A stretch of 32,622 bases of DNA from a bacterium (GTDB taxonomy: Bacteria > Bacillota_I > Bacilli_A > RFN20 > CAG-826), in contig JAQXNS010000121.1 of the NCBI GenBank assembly GCA_029098125.1, positions 1 to 32,622 on the forward strand. Direction: 5' to 3'. The position numbers and the translations under genes were made by a program. Shown in pieces: positions 9,634-19,284 of this stretch. The notes beneath the pieces were generated by a model. It was not told the origin of the DNA and ran no database searches. It was given only the letters and a program-made list of their open reading frames with translations. Positions within the stretch are counted from its first letter, which is position 1; each line of letters begins with the position of its first letter.

Positions 9634-11880
9634 ATGGCAAAAATTAAAAAACAATATTTAAAAATTCATCCATATAAATTAATTGAAGAAGGATTTCATA
9701 AAGACAGAGCGATGGTAAGTGAATCTTTGTTCTCTTTAGCGAATGAATATTCTGGAATTCGAGCTTTTTTTGATGAAGATTATTCAGGAGATCAATTAAT
9801 TGGAACATATTATAATGGAATAATCGAATACGGTGATGAAATTCCAAATGCCTATAAAGGTATTGCAAAAAGAACTCACTTTACCATTAACTCAACAAAC
9901 TGGGTTAAAATTAGAGTCAAATATAAAAATGAAATATTAGATTTAAATAAATCTGAATTTGAAAATTTTCGTCGAGAACTAGATTTTAGAGATGGAAAAT
10001 ATATTCGTGAATTTACTTGGATTGTAGATAATAATCGCATCAATATTCGCTTTGAGCGTTTATTAAATATGGTTAATGTTCACGAAGGAGCAGTTAGGTT
10101 AATACTTTCAAGTGATCATGAAGTTGAACTTAACGTTGATTTTATCCTTGATGCACATATTAAACATTGGGGAACTAAATGTTATTGGAACGTTATTGAT
10201 AAAGATTTAGAAAATCAAATTTTAGTTTTAAAAACATTAACTACAAATCAATATTTAGCAACTGGAATGTACATCACAAACCTTGAAAATAAAGAGGTAA
10301 AGTTTGCTGACAATGAGTTAATTGTATCAAGTAAAATTATTGTAAATAGCGAAAAGAAAATTATTGATAGACTTGTAATTAACGATGCTTCAAAAACTCC
10401 GGTCGATGTTGAAAATTTCAAAAAAGCCTGCAGAACTCAACTATTTTTGTTAAAAACTAAAGGATTTGATGGAATTTATGAGGAAAATAAGCGTTACTTT
10501 AATAGAGTTTTTTCTAAAAATGATATTGTAATTGAAGGAGATAAAGCTAACCAACAAGGCATTAGATTTTGTCTTTTTGAACTCGAACAAACATATCATG
10601 GATTTGAAAAAGACAACAATATCGGAGCAAAAGGCTTGACGGGTGAAGCATATTCTGGTCATGCTTTTTGGGATAGCGAAACATATTGTTTACCTTATTA
10701 TCTATTTAATAATAAGGAAGCTAGTAAAGATTTATTACTTTTTAGATATAACACTTTGAATGAAGCTAAAAAAAGAGCAAAAGATTTAGACTGCGATGGT
10801 GCTTGTTTTCCAATTGCAACAAGAACTGGAGAAGAAGCCTGCACACTCTGGCAACATGCTTCATGTCAATTTCAACCAACAACAGCAGTAAGTTATGCCA
10901 TTGAACATTATATGAATGTGTTTAATGATAGAGAATTTATGCAAAATTATGGTATTGAAATGCTCATTGAAATTGCAAAATTCTTAATTACAAGAGGTGA
11001 ATATTCAAAAGATGGTAAATATTTTGGTTATTATGGTGTAATGGGTCCTGATGAATTCCAAATCATGGTAAATCAAAACACATACACTAATTTTATGGCT
11101 AAAAAAAGTTTTGAATATTTATTAAAAATTAAAAACGATAAAAACTATAAATTTGATGAAATTGAAAAAAAGTGTGGTGTAGATAATAAATTTTATTCAA
11201 AAATTAAACGAGCAATGAATAAAATGTTGATTCTATACGATGAAAAAACAAAATTATTCGAACAACATGATGGATTTTTTAAGTTACCACATGTTGATGC
11301 TTCAAAAATTCCAGATAAAGATTTTCCATTATATGCTCATTGGTCATATGATCGAATTTTTAGGAACGATTTAATTAAGCAACCAGATGTTTTGATGTTC
11401 ATGCTTTTGTATAATCAAGATTTTACAATTGATCAGATCAAAGCAAATTATGAATATTATGAGCCATTATGCATTCATGAATCATCACTTTCTCCATCAG
11501 TACATAGTGTTTTAGCATCACAAATTAATAAAGAAAAAGAAGCTTATGACTTTTTTAGATTCGCTACAAGACTAGATTTAGATGATTACAACAACAATAC
11601 AAAAGAAGGAATTCACATGACTTCAATTGCAGCTGCTTGGTTAAATATTGTTTATGGTTTTGGTGGATTAAGAAGTGATAGAAAAATCCTATCAATTGCA
11701 CCAACTTTACCAAAAAAATGGAAATCTTATACATTTAATTTAACAATTAACGATAATTTCATGAAATTTAAGGTAGATAAAGAACAAATTTCTATTTTGA
11801 ATGAAGGCGGCGATACAAAAATTAAAGTTTATGGACATTTAAAAAATATTAAGAGAGGGGTAAATATTTTTAAAAGATGA
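9634..11880 (+). CDS. GH65-family disaccharide phosphorylase/hydrolase (paralog 1)
   Basis: 'IGAKGLTGEAYSGHAFWDSETYCLPYY', 'YYGVMGPDEFQIMVNQNTYTNFMAKK' (GPDE motif with the proposed catalytic Glu), 'ESSLSPSVHSVLAS'. Confidence 0.88.
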   Translation: MAKIKKQYLKIHPYKLIEEGFHKDRAMVSESLFSLANEYSGIRAFFDEDYSGDQLIGTYYNGIIEYGDEIPNAYKGIAKRTHFTINSTNWVKIRVKYKNEILDLNKSEFENFRRELDFRDGKYIREFTWIVDNNRINIRFERLLNMVNVHEGAVRLILSSDHEVELNVDFILDAHIKHWGTKCYWNVIDKDLENQILVLKTLTTNQYLATGMYITNLENKEVKFADNELIVSSKIIVNSEKKIIDRLVINDASKTPVDVENFKKACRTQLFLLKTKGFDGIYEENKRYFNRVFSKNDIVIEGDKANQQGIRFCLFELEQTYHGFEKDNNIGAKGLTGEAYSGHAFWDSETYCLPYYLFNNKEASKDLLLFRYNTLNEAKKRAKDLDCDGACFPIATRTGEEACTLWQHASCQFQPTTAVSYAIEHYMNVFNDREFMQNYGIEMLIEIAKFLITRGEYSKDGKYFGYYGVMGPDEFQIMVNQNTYTNFMAKKSFEYLLKIKNDKNYKFDEIEKKCGVDNKFYSKIKRAMNKMLILYDEKTKLFEQHDGFFKLPHVDASKIPDKDFPLYAHWSYDRIFRNDLIKQPDVLMFMLLYNQDFTIDQIKANYEYYEPLCIHESSLSPSVHSVLASQINKEKEAYDFFRFATRLDLDDYNNNTKEGIHMTSIAAAWLNIVYGFGGLRSDRKILSIAPTLPKKWKSYTFNLTINDNFMKFKVDKEQISILNEGGDTKIKVYGHLKNIKRGVNIFKR

Positions 11881-13946
11881 AAACATTAGTTAAAAAAGGA
11901 TATTCAAAAAATGATATTACCTCTTTTGGTAATATGTTTTTAATCGGAAATGGAAAATTTGGATATCGTGGAACATTAGAAGAATATAAAAGTGACAATT
12001 TAGTAGCTTTAAATGTCGCTGGTTTTTATGATCGCTATAAAAATTTATGGCGTGAAACGATAAATTTACCTAATCCTTTTTATATATATGTAAAAAATAA
12101 TATTGAATCATGTTCTGTTTTAGAAAATGAACCTTGTTCTCATATTATTTCGCTTTCAATTGAAAAGGCAATATTTTCTCGAAACACAGAGTTTAAATCT
12201 TTAATTATTAAAAGTGAAAGATTTGTCTCTCAATCTGATGATACTTCTCTTTTACTTCATTATCAAATAAGGGCATTAAAAGATCAAAATGTTGAAATTG
12301 ATGTTGGCTTAGATAAAAATATTTGGGATATTAATGGACCTCATTTTAAAAAAACTAATTATAAAGTATTCAATAACAAAATAACTTTTAATGGAAAAAC
12401 AAATGAAAATAAAGTTATTTCATTAGTTGCAACTTATAAATTTTCTAATTTCGATGTTAAAAAAGGTGAAACAATGTATCATTTATCATCTTTTTTGAAA
12501 GAAAATGAAGTGAGAAATATTTATGTTTTAGTGAAAATCTTCCCAAATGAAATAAATAGAGACAGTATTAAAGTTAATAAACAAATTTATAATGATTATA
12601 AAAATAGGCACATTAAAGCTTTTAAAGATAAGTTTTTAAATGCCAAAATTACGATAAAAGGTGATAAAAATGCTCAAGATGAGCTCGATTATAGCATTTA
12701 TCAACTTTTGATTTTATCTAATAAAGATAATAAAAATAGCATCGCAGCAAGAGGTGTAAGTGGCCAAACTTATAAAGGTGCAATTTTCTGGGATACTGAA
12801 ATTTTCTTAAATCCATTTTTTATCTTCACAGATCCAATAATTGCAAGAAATAACTTACTTTATCGAATAAATACATTAAAAGAAGCAAAAGAAAATGCAA
12901 AATTGCATCACTATGAAGGTGCTTTCTATCCTTGGGAATCTCAAGAAGGAAAAGAAATGTGTTCAAAATACAATGTTACTGATGTTTTTACAAACGAACC
13001 TATCAGAACATATTTTAATGAAAAACAAATACATACTTCAGCTGATATGGTTAATTCCTTGGAAGAATATATAAAATTTACAAAAGATTATTCATTGCTT
13101 GAACTTGGTGGTTTAGAAATGATGAAAGAATGTATTAAATTTTATATGAGCTACAAAAAAGTAATAAATAATGAGTATCATTTTTTTGATGTAATTGGAC
13201 CTGATGAGTATCACGAAAGGGTTAATGATAATTTTTTCACGAACTATTCCATAAAAAAAGCAAGTGAAGTTTTACTAAAATATTTACCAAAAAATGATGT
13301 ATTTAGAGATGAAGTTGTTGATTTTATCGATAAAATTTACATTCCAAAACAAGATAAAAATGGGATTTTTGAACAATTTGATGGTTATTTTGATTTAGAA
13401 GACGTTAAAGTTGAAGATGTGAGGAAAAGGATTCGCCATAAAAATGAATATTGGGGTGGAAAATTAGGGGTTGCAACAAAAACAAGAGTAATAAAACAAG
13501 CTGATGTTGTTGCAACGCTTATGATGTTTAAGGATGATTTTTCTCTTAAAGACATCAAAAATAATTATAATTTCTATCTTCCTTATACAGAACATGGTAG
13601 TTCTTTATCTAGTTCAATATATTCTTTATGCGCACTATTAGCAAAAGATTATAAAACTTCATATAAAATGTTTCGTCAGTCATCATCAATTGATTTAGGA
13701 ACGAATCAAAAGATGTATGCTGGAGGAATCTATATTGGAGGAACTCATCCAGCAAGTAATGCCGGAGCTTATCTTGGCGTGATTAGAGGATTTGCTGGAA
13801 TTTATATTGATGAAAACAATCAACTTAATTTCAAACCTAACTTGATTCATGGTTGGAAAATGTTATCTTTTAAGATAAATTTTAGAAATAAAAAGTATCA
13901 AATAACTATAAATAGAAAAGATGTAAAGATTGAGGAAATATTATGA
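11877..13946 (+). CDS. GH65-family disaccharide phosphorylase (paralog 2; kojibiose/trehalose/nigerose phosphorylase-like)
   Basis: 'IAARGVSGQTYKGAIFWDTEIFLNPFFIF', 'FFDVIGPDEYHERVNDNFFTNYSIKKA', 'EHGSSLSSSIYSL'; ATGA overlaps at both ends. Confidence 0.9.
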   Translation: MKTLVKKGYSKNDITSFGNMFLIGNGKFGYRGTLEEYKSDNLVALNVAGFYDRYKNLWRETINLPNPFYIYVKNNIESCSVLENEPCSHIISLSIEKAIFSRNTEFKSLIIKSERFVSQSDDTSLLLHYQIRALKDQNVEIDVGLDKNIWDINGPHFKKTNYKVFNNKITFNGKTNENKVISLVATYKFSNFDVKKGETMYHLSSFLKENEVRNIYVLVKIFPNEINRDSIKVNKQIYNDYKNRHIKAFKDKFLNAKITIKGDKNAQDELDYSIYQLLILSNKDNKNSIAARGVSGQTYKGAIFWDTEIFLNPFFIFTDPIIARNNLLYRINTLKEAKENAKLHHYEGAFYPWESQEGKEMCSKYNVTDVFTNEPIRTYFNEKQIHTSADMVNSLEEYIKFTKDYSLLELGGLEMMKECIKFYMSYKKVINNEYHFFDVIGPDEYHERVNDNFFTNYSIKKASEVLLKYLPKNDVFRDEVVDFIDKIYIPKQDKNGIFEQFDGYFDLEDVKVEDVRKRIRHKNEYWGGKLGVATKTRVIKQADVVATLMMFKDDFSLKDIKNNYNFYLPYTEHGSSLSSSIYSLCALLAKDYKTSYKMFRQSSSIDLGTNQKMYAGGIYIGGTHPASNAGAYLGVIRGFAGIYIDENNQLNFKPNLIHGWKMLSFKINFRNKKYQITINRKDVKIEEIL

Positions 13947-15718
13947 TTAAAGGTGTAATTTTTGATCTAGATGGTGTAATTGTCAGTACAGATAAGTTGC
14001 ATTATGAAGCATGGAATCAAATCGCAAAAGAAGAAAATATTTATTTTGATGAAGAAATAAATAATAGATTAAGAGGTGTTTCTAGAATGGAATCTTTAGA
14101 AATTATTTTAGAAAAAGCCTCAAAAGTCTACTCAAATGATGAAAAAGTGGCTTTAGCTACAAAAAAGAACAATCTTTATGTTGCATCTTTAACCTCTTTA
14201 AGTAGGGCTGATTTATTAGATGGTGTTTATGAAACTTTAAAATCTTTAAAAGAAAACAAAATAAAAATAGCAATCGGTTCATCAAGTAAAAATACAGTTA
14301 AAATTCTTGAACAATTAGAAATTAAAGATATGTTTGATGTTATCGTAGATGGAAATATGATTAAACATTCAAAACCTCATCCAGAAGTTTTCACTAAAGC
14401 TAGAAGAAAAATGTTTCTTGAAAAAGATGAAGTTTTAGTTGTTGAAGATGCAAAAGCTGGTATTGAAGCTGCAAAAAAAGCAAAAATTAAAGCTGTCGGC
14501 ATTAATGGTGCTGATCTTTTTGAAGAATCAGACTACAAAATTAAAAATATTAAGGAATTATTACCTATTGTTCTCAACAATCAAACACATATTAAAATTG
14601 AAAATGTCAAAAAAATATATCCAAATGGTAAAGAAGCAGTTCACAATTTTAATTTAGAAATAAAAGATAATGAGTTTGTGATTTTTGTTGGACCATCAGG
14701 TTGTGGAAAATCGACAATGCTTAGAATGATTGCTGGTCTTGAAGAAATTTCTAGTGGTGATCTTTATATTGATGGAGAAATAATGAACGAAGTTGATCCA
14801 AAAGATAGAAATATAGCCATGGTTTTCCAAAATTATGCATTATACCCACACTTAACTGTTAGGAAAAATATTGCCTTTCCTTTAACTAATAAAAAAATAC
14901 CTTTAGAATACTTTTTCAATATAAATTATAGGAAAAATCGTAAAAAAGAGATTAATGAAATTGTTGAAGAGGCAGCAGAAATAATAGGTTTAAAGGATAG
15001 ATTAGATGATTATCCAAAAAATTTATCAGGTGGACAACGTCAACGTGTTGCACTTGGAAGAGCAATTGTAAGAAAACCTAAAGTATTTCTTTTAGATGAA
15101 CCTTTATCAAATTTAGATGCAAAAATGCGTGGACAAATGAGAAGTGAAATCACAAATTTGCATAAAAAGTTGAATACTATTTTTATTTATGTCACGCATG
15201 ACCAAGTTGAAGCTATGACAATGGGTGATAAAATTGTAGTTATGGATGTTGGAAACATACAACAAGTTAGTAGTCCTGATGAATTATTTTTACATCCTGT
15301 GAATAAATTTGTTGCTGAATTTATTGGCACCCCACCTATGAATTTTATTTCAACAACTGTAAATGAAAATAAAAACCTTGTTTTTAACGATATTGAATAT
15401 ATTACTTCTGAATCTTTAAAAAATAAAATTAATGACAATAATATAAATAAGGATTTTTATTTAGGTATTAGACCTAAATCAATTTATTTAAATTCTGATC
15501 CAACGTATGTTGAACAAAATATTAAAGCAAAAGTGAATCTATGCGAACATCTTGGCGAAGATTGCTTAATTTATTGCTCTTTAGTCAATTCTAATGAAAA
15601 AATTATTGTCTCAACATCACTTAAAAATAAAGTTAAAGAAGGAGATATTATTTCTTTGTCTTTTGATGAACCTTCAATTTATTTATTTTCAAAAGAGGAT
15701 GAGGGAGCACTATTTTAA
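13943..15718 (+). CDS. Fusion protein: N-terminal beta-phosphoglucomutase (HAD family) and C-terminal MsmK/UgpC-type sugar ABC transporter ATPase
   Basis: HAD motifs 'FDLDGVIVSTDKLHYEAW', 'IGSSSKN', 'VVEDAKAGIEAAKKA'. ATPase has Walker A 'GPSGCGKST', signature 'LSGGQRQRVALGRAIVR', Walker B 'VFLLDEPLSNLDAKMR', TOBE-like tail. One frame with no internal stop. Confidence 0.93.
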   Translation: MIKGVIFDLDGVIVSTDKLHYEAWNQIAKEENIYFDEEINNRLRGVSRMESLEIILEKASKVYSNDEKVALATKKNNLYVASLTSLSRADLLDGVYETLKSLKENKIKIAIGSSSKNTVKILEQLEIKDMFDVIVDGNMIKHSKPHPEVFTKARRKMFLEKDEVLVVEDAKAGIEAAKKAKIKAVGINGADLFEESDYKIKNIKELLPIVLNNQTHIKIENVKKIYPNGKEAVHNFNLEIKDNEFVIFVGPSGCGKSTMLRMIAGLEEISSGDLYIDGEIMNEVDPKDRNIAMVFQNYALYPHLTVRKNIAFPLTNKKIPLEYFFNINYRKNRKKEINEIVEEAAEIIGLKDRLDDYPKNLSGGQRQRVALGRAIVRKPKVFLLDEPLSNLDAKMRGQMRSEITNLHKKLNTIFIYVTHDQVEAMTMGDKIVVMDVGNIQQVSSPDELFLHPVNKFVAEFIGTPPMNFISTTVNENKNLVFNDIEYITSESLKNKINDNNINKDFYLGIRPKSIYLNSDPTYVEQNIKAKVNLCEHLGEDCLIYCSLVNSNEKIIVSTSLKNKVKEGDIISLSFDEPSIYLFSKEDEGALF

Positions 15719-15720
15719 TA

Positions 15721-17385
15721 ATGTTTAAGTTTTTTTCTCTAATTTGTACAATTGTTTTATTATTTTTGTCATCTTGTTCATCGGCGCCTATTACTAATAA
15801 TCAAGATAATAATACAGAAAGTCCAGACGATAGTGAGGTTAAAACATATCAAAAGGATGAAAATGGGTTTTTTATATTAGAAGATGACTATTTTTTACCA
15901 TATGAAGGTGATAATTTTTCAATAGACTATGCAAATAAACTCGATGAAGATATTTATGCTTCTTCTTTTAGGTTATTTTGTGGAGATAAAAGCATTCCTG
16001 TTTTTCATTGCGATACAAACCCAAATAGAGTTTGGACACCAAATCCAACAAATTTTGTTGAGGCTGGCGTTGCTATTATTTCTTTAAAAGGCGAAGTTGA
16101 ACTAACTTTACAAACAAATTTTGCTTTTAAAGAAATGACAACAAGAGTAATGCCAAGTGATAGAAATATAGAAAATGTTAAAGATTTTAATCGTAGAACT
16201 ATAAAATTTAAAGTAAAAGAAGCAGGACAATACACCATTTCTTTTTTAAAAAATCTATCTTTTCACTTATTTGTTAATCCTCTTGATGGTTATAAATCAG
16301 AAATGAACAATAAAAATGTAATAATTTTTAAAAAAGGAATATATGATAAAAATAATTCTAATTATATTAATGGTTCTAATTTCATACATTTATCAAGCAA
16401 TACAACTGTTATTTTAGAAAAAGGTGCTGTAATTAAAGCTGGTTTTATTGCAAATAATGCATCCAACATAGAAATTATAGGAGATGGAATTATATATGGT
16501 GCTGATTTTGAACGAAATGCTGAAACTGGAAGTAAATTAATTCCATTTGAATTTAATTATTGTTCAAATATTCTTTTTAAAGGAATTACAACTTTAAATC
16601 CTGCTGGATGGTGCTATAATCTATATTTTTCTAATCAAGTTTTGCTTGAAGACATAAAAATTATTTCTTCTAGAAGTAATGGTGATGGTGTTTCGGTTCA
16701 ATCATGTCAGAATGTGATATGCAAAAACTCATTCATTAGAACTTGGGATGATTCTTTGGTTGTAAAAAATTATCCAAAACGGTCAAATAGAAATGAACAT
16801 GGTGGAACAAAAAACATTAGATTTGAAAAATGCCAAGTTTGGACAGACTTGGCCCAATCCATGGAACTTGGTTATGAAACTGTTGGTGTAACATTTGAAG
16901 AAGTTTATTTTAAAGACATTACAGTTCTTTTTAATTATCACAAAGCAGTGATTTCAATTCATAATTCGAATAATGCACGTATTAAAAATATTCATTTTGA
17001 TAATATCACGATAGAAAATGCCAGAATGGGAAGTGGTGATGGATCACCTTATTTGATTGATATACAAAATTTATATTCCTCAAATTGGTCAAGTATTCAC
17101 ACAACTACATCATTAGGTTTTATTGAAGATGTATATATAAATAATATTTTAGTTTTGTCGAACGCTTCACAATCTCTAGTTAAAATTAGTGGCTGTCGTG
17201 ATATTAGAAATGGATTTGACAATCAAGAAGAACATTATGTTAAAAACATAAATATTAATAATGTTTATATCGATAATGAGTTTTTAAGTTCAAATAGTGA
17301 TAGACTTGAAATTGGAAATTTTGTTTATAATTTAAACATCAAAAATGATTTAACAACTCCTCTTGGCGCAAGTAGTATATTTTAG
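15721..17385 (+). CDS. Second beta-helix lipoprotein, paralog of the 1211-3838 catalytic region without discoidin domains
   Basis: Lipobox 'LLFLSSC'; 'SRSNGDGVSVQSC', 'FIRTWDDSLVVKN', 'VWTDLAQSMELGYET' match the first protein closely; SD GAGGGAG. Confidence 0.82.
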   Translation: MFKFFSLICTIVLLFLSSCSSAPITNNQDNNTESPDDSEVKTYQKDENGFFILEDDYFLPYEGDNFSIDYANKLDEDIYASSFRLFCGDKSIPVFHCDTNPNRVWTPNPTNFVEAGVAIISLKGEVELTLQTNFAFKEMTTRVMPSDRNIENVKDFNRRTIKFKVKEAGQYTISFLKNLSFHLFVNPLDGYKSEMNNKNVIIFKKGIYDKNNSNYINGSNFIHLSSNTTVILEKGAVIKAGFIANNASNIEIIGDGIIYGADFERNAETGSKLIPFEFNYCSNILFKGITTLNPAGWCYNLYFSNQVLLEDIKIISSRSNGDGVSVQSCQNVICKNSFIRTWDDSLVVKNYPKRSNRNEHGGTKNIRFEKCQVWTDLAQSMELGYETVGVTFEEVYFKDITVLFNYHKAVISIHNSNNARIKNIHFDNITIENARMGSGDGSPYLIDIQNLYSSNWSSIHTTTSLGFIEDVYINNILVLSNASQSLVKISGCRDIRNGFDNQEEHYVKNININNVYIDNEFLSSNSDRLEIGNFVYNLNIKNDLTTPLGASSIF

Positions 17386-17406
17386 TATTTTTTTAGTTTT
17401 TTATAA

Positions 17407-17432
17407 AAATAGTGGAGTTCTGCAGGGTTTTT
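17407..17432 (+). repeat. 26-bp repeat, copy 1: AAATAGTGGAGTTCTGCAGGGTTTTT
   Basis: Identical 26-mer at 20519-20544; diverged inverted copy at 22738-22763. Confidence 0.9.
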
Positions 17433-17586
17433 GAGATTTTTTCAAGTTATTTATTCCTAACAATTATTGAATAATTATATCAATTTTTGATATTTATAAA
17501 AATAAAACAAGTCAAATTATTGAAAATACTTTATAATGTTTACGGGATTAGATTTTAAAAATTTTCGGCTGAAGAGGGATTTTTTT

Positions 17587-18882
17587 ATGGAATTAAATTA
17601 TAAAGATATGGATATGAAAAAAGCACCGCAAGTCCACGTTACACCGCTTTATGTGGTTGCAAATGTGTTGTCTAGAATCTTAGCTTTTACAAGTCGCATG
17701 GACATACATGTTGATGATGAAGTTAAAAAGTTAAAAGGACCTTATATCGTACTTGCTAATCATGCTTCATTTACAGATTTTATTGGACAAATTGTTGCTT
17801 TTAAAAATAGAAAACTTTGCCGGGTTGTTTCAATTGAAGAGTTTTACAATATTGGTGAGTGGGTTATGAGAACTTTAGGGTGCTATCCAAAAAGAAAATT
17901 CGTACCTGATATAACAAATGTTAGGCATATGCTTAATATTATTAAAAAAGGAAAAATTCTTTGCATTTATCCTGAAGTCAGATTTTCACTTGCTGGTATC
18001 AATGAGAGATTAGATAAAGCTTTAGGAAAGTTAGTAAAAATGACTGGAGTCCCTTTAGTTTTTCAAAAGAATTATGGAAATTTTATTCAATCTCCTCAAT
18101 GGTGTAAACATCCAAAAAGAAAGACAAAACTTATTTCTGAAGTCAAACTTTTAGCATCAAAGGAAGATGTTGAGAGAATGAGTGCCGATGAAATTCAAAA
18201 ATTAATCGAAGAAAACTTTGATTACAATGATTATGAATTTCAAAAAAACGAAAAATTCAAGGTTACTTCTAAAGATAGAATGACAAATTCGCACAAGATT
18301 TTATATAAATGTCCACATTGTGGAAAAGAATACTCAACAATTGGTGAAGGTACAAAGATTACTTGCACGAATTGCCATGCAACTTATGAAATGGATGAAT
18401 ATGGTGAACTTCACAATTTAAATGGTGAAACCATTTTTAAATCTATTCCTGAATGGTATTTATGGGAAAAAGAAGAAGTAATTAAAGAAGTAAAAGAAGG
18501 AAAATATCATTTTGAAGATGATGTTATTTTAAAAAGATTATTTAAACCATCGGTTGGATATATTCCAATTGGAAAAATGAGATTTGTCCATGATTATAAA
18601 GGAATGCATTTAAGAGGGAATTATAGTGATGGAACGCCATTTGCTTTTGATCGCCCTGTTGAATTATCTAGAAGCGTCCATATTGAATACAATATTAAAG
18701 ATAAAAAAGATAAGAAAAATGTTGGTCCGGCAATTGATTTTGCTTCACCAACAGAAACCTATTTTGGTTGGTTACAAACGCAAAAACTTGCTCTAACAAA
18801 AATTCATTTTGCTACAGAAGCACTTTATGATGAATTTATGGAAAAAAGAGCAGAATCTTCCTCATTAAATAAAGCAAATTAG
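17587..18882 (+). CDS. PlsC-like 1-acylglycerol-3-phosphate acyltransferase with C-terminal zinc ribbon
   Basis: 'YIVLANHASFTDFIG' (NHxSxxD variant of HX4D), 'ILCIYPEVRFS' (EGxR-like), 'CPHCGKEYSTIGEGTKITCTNC'. Start revised to ATG 17587 (SD AGAGGGA) from the listed 17536. Confidence 0.8.
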   Translation: MELNYKDMDMKKAPQVHVTPLYVVANVLSRILAFTSRMDIHVDDEVKKLKGPYIVLANHASFTDFIGQIVAFKNRKLCRVVSIEEFYNIGEWVMRTLGCYPKRKFVPDITNVRHMLNIIKKGKILCIYPEVRFSLAGINERLDKALGKLVKMTGVPLVFQKNYGNFIQSPQWCKHPKRKTKLISEVKLLASKEDVERMSADEIQKLIEENFDYNDYEFQKNEKFKVTSKDRMTNSHKILYKCPHCGKEYSTIGEGTKITCTNCHATYEMDEYGELHNLNGETIFKSIPEWYLWEKEEVIKEVKEGKYHFEDDVILKRLFKPSVGYIPIGKMRFVHDYKGMHLRGNYSDGTPFAFDRPVELSRSVHIEYNIKDKKDKKNVGPAIDFASPTETYFGWLQTQKLALTKIHFATEALYDEFMEKRAESSSLNKAN

Positions 18883-18898
18883 TATATTTTACATTTAA
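18824..18898 (+). repeat. Partial duplication copy A (tail of the acyltransferase gene plus stop region)
   Basis: About 75 bp aligning with 19376-19449 with few mismatches and one gap. Confidence 0.8.
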
Positions 18899-18941
18899 CT
18901 ACCTGTCTTTAGGATTCATCCTCCTAAATGGGTAGTTAAAT
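18893..18941. terminator. Hairpin downstream of the acyltransferase (possible terminator or structured element)
   Basis: ATTTAACTACC (18893-18903) pairs with GGTAGTTAAAT (18931-18941); inner TTTAGGA/TCCTAAA (18908-18914/18922-18928). No proper T run. Confidence 0.55.
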
Positions 18942-19124
18942 CTTATTAGTTTGCCAGCATTTAAGTAGTTTCGCTTTAGGGTGAAAGTAAAAAAAGAAAC
19001 GTGTTAGGAAACATATTTCAGGCACTTGTTGCACTAAAACCTTATTTAATCGAGACAAGGATATTGTGTTTTTAACATATCCATTAATGAAATACCAAAT
19101 TATTATTTATAGTTAAAAATATAA

Positions 19125-19179
19125 TATTCTCCTAATTAATTGACTAATCTCCTAAAATTGATGTGAAAATAGGAGAATA
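19125..19179. repeat. Inverted repeat TATTCTCCTA ... TAGGAGAATA
   Basis: 10-bp perfect arms at 19125-19134 and 19170-19179 within a non-coding gap. Confidence 0.6.
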
Positions 19180-19284
19180 AATAACAGATGTTTCTAAATT
19201 TTGTGCTTGAAATTAAAGCTTCAAAATTGTATTTGGTTATAGTATTTTGGAAATAATTACTAAAAATGAATGGAATGAGTTGTA

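Noticed and set aside
11878-11880. Possible UGA=Trp recoding, given the AT-rich Mollicutes-like composition
   Set aside because: TGA terminates several ORFs at sensible places (8712-8714, 11878-11880) with coupled ATGA starts, and Trp is TGG in conserved motifs.
17460-17520. Short AT-only inverted repeats (AATTATT g AATAATT; ATATCAA ttt TTGATAT)
   Set aside because: Too short and AT-rich to distinguish from chance in this composition.
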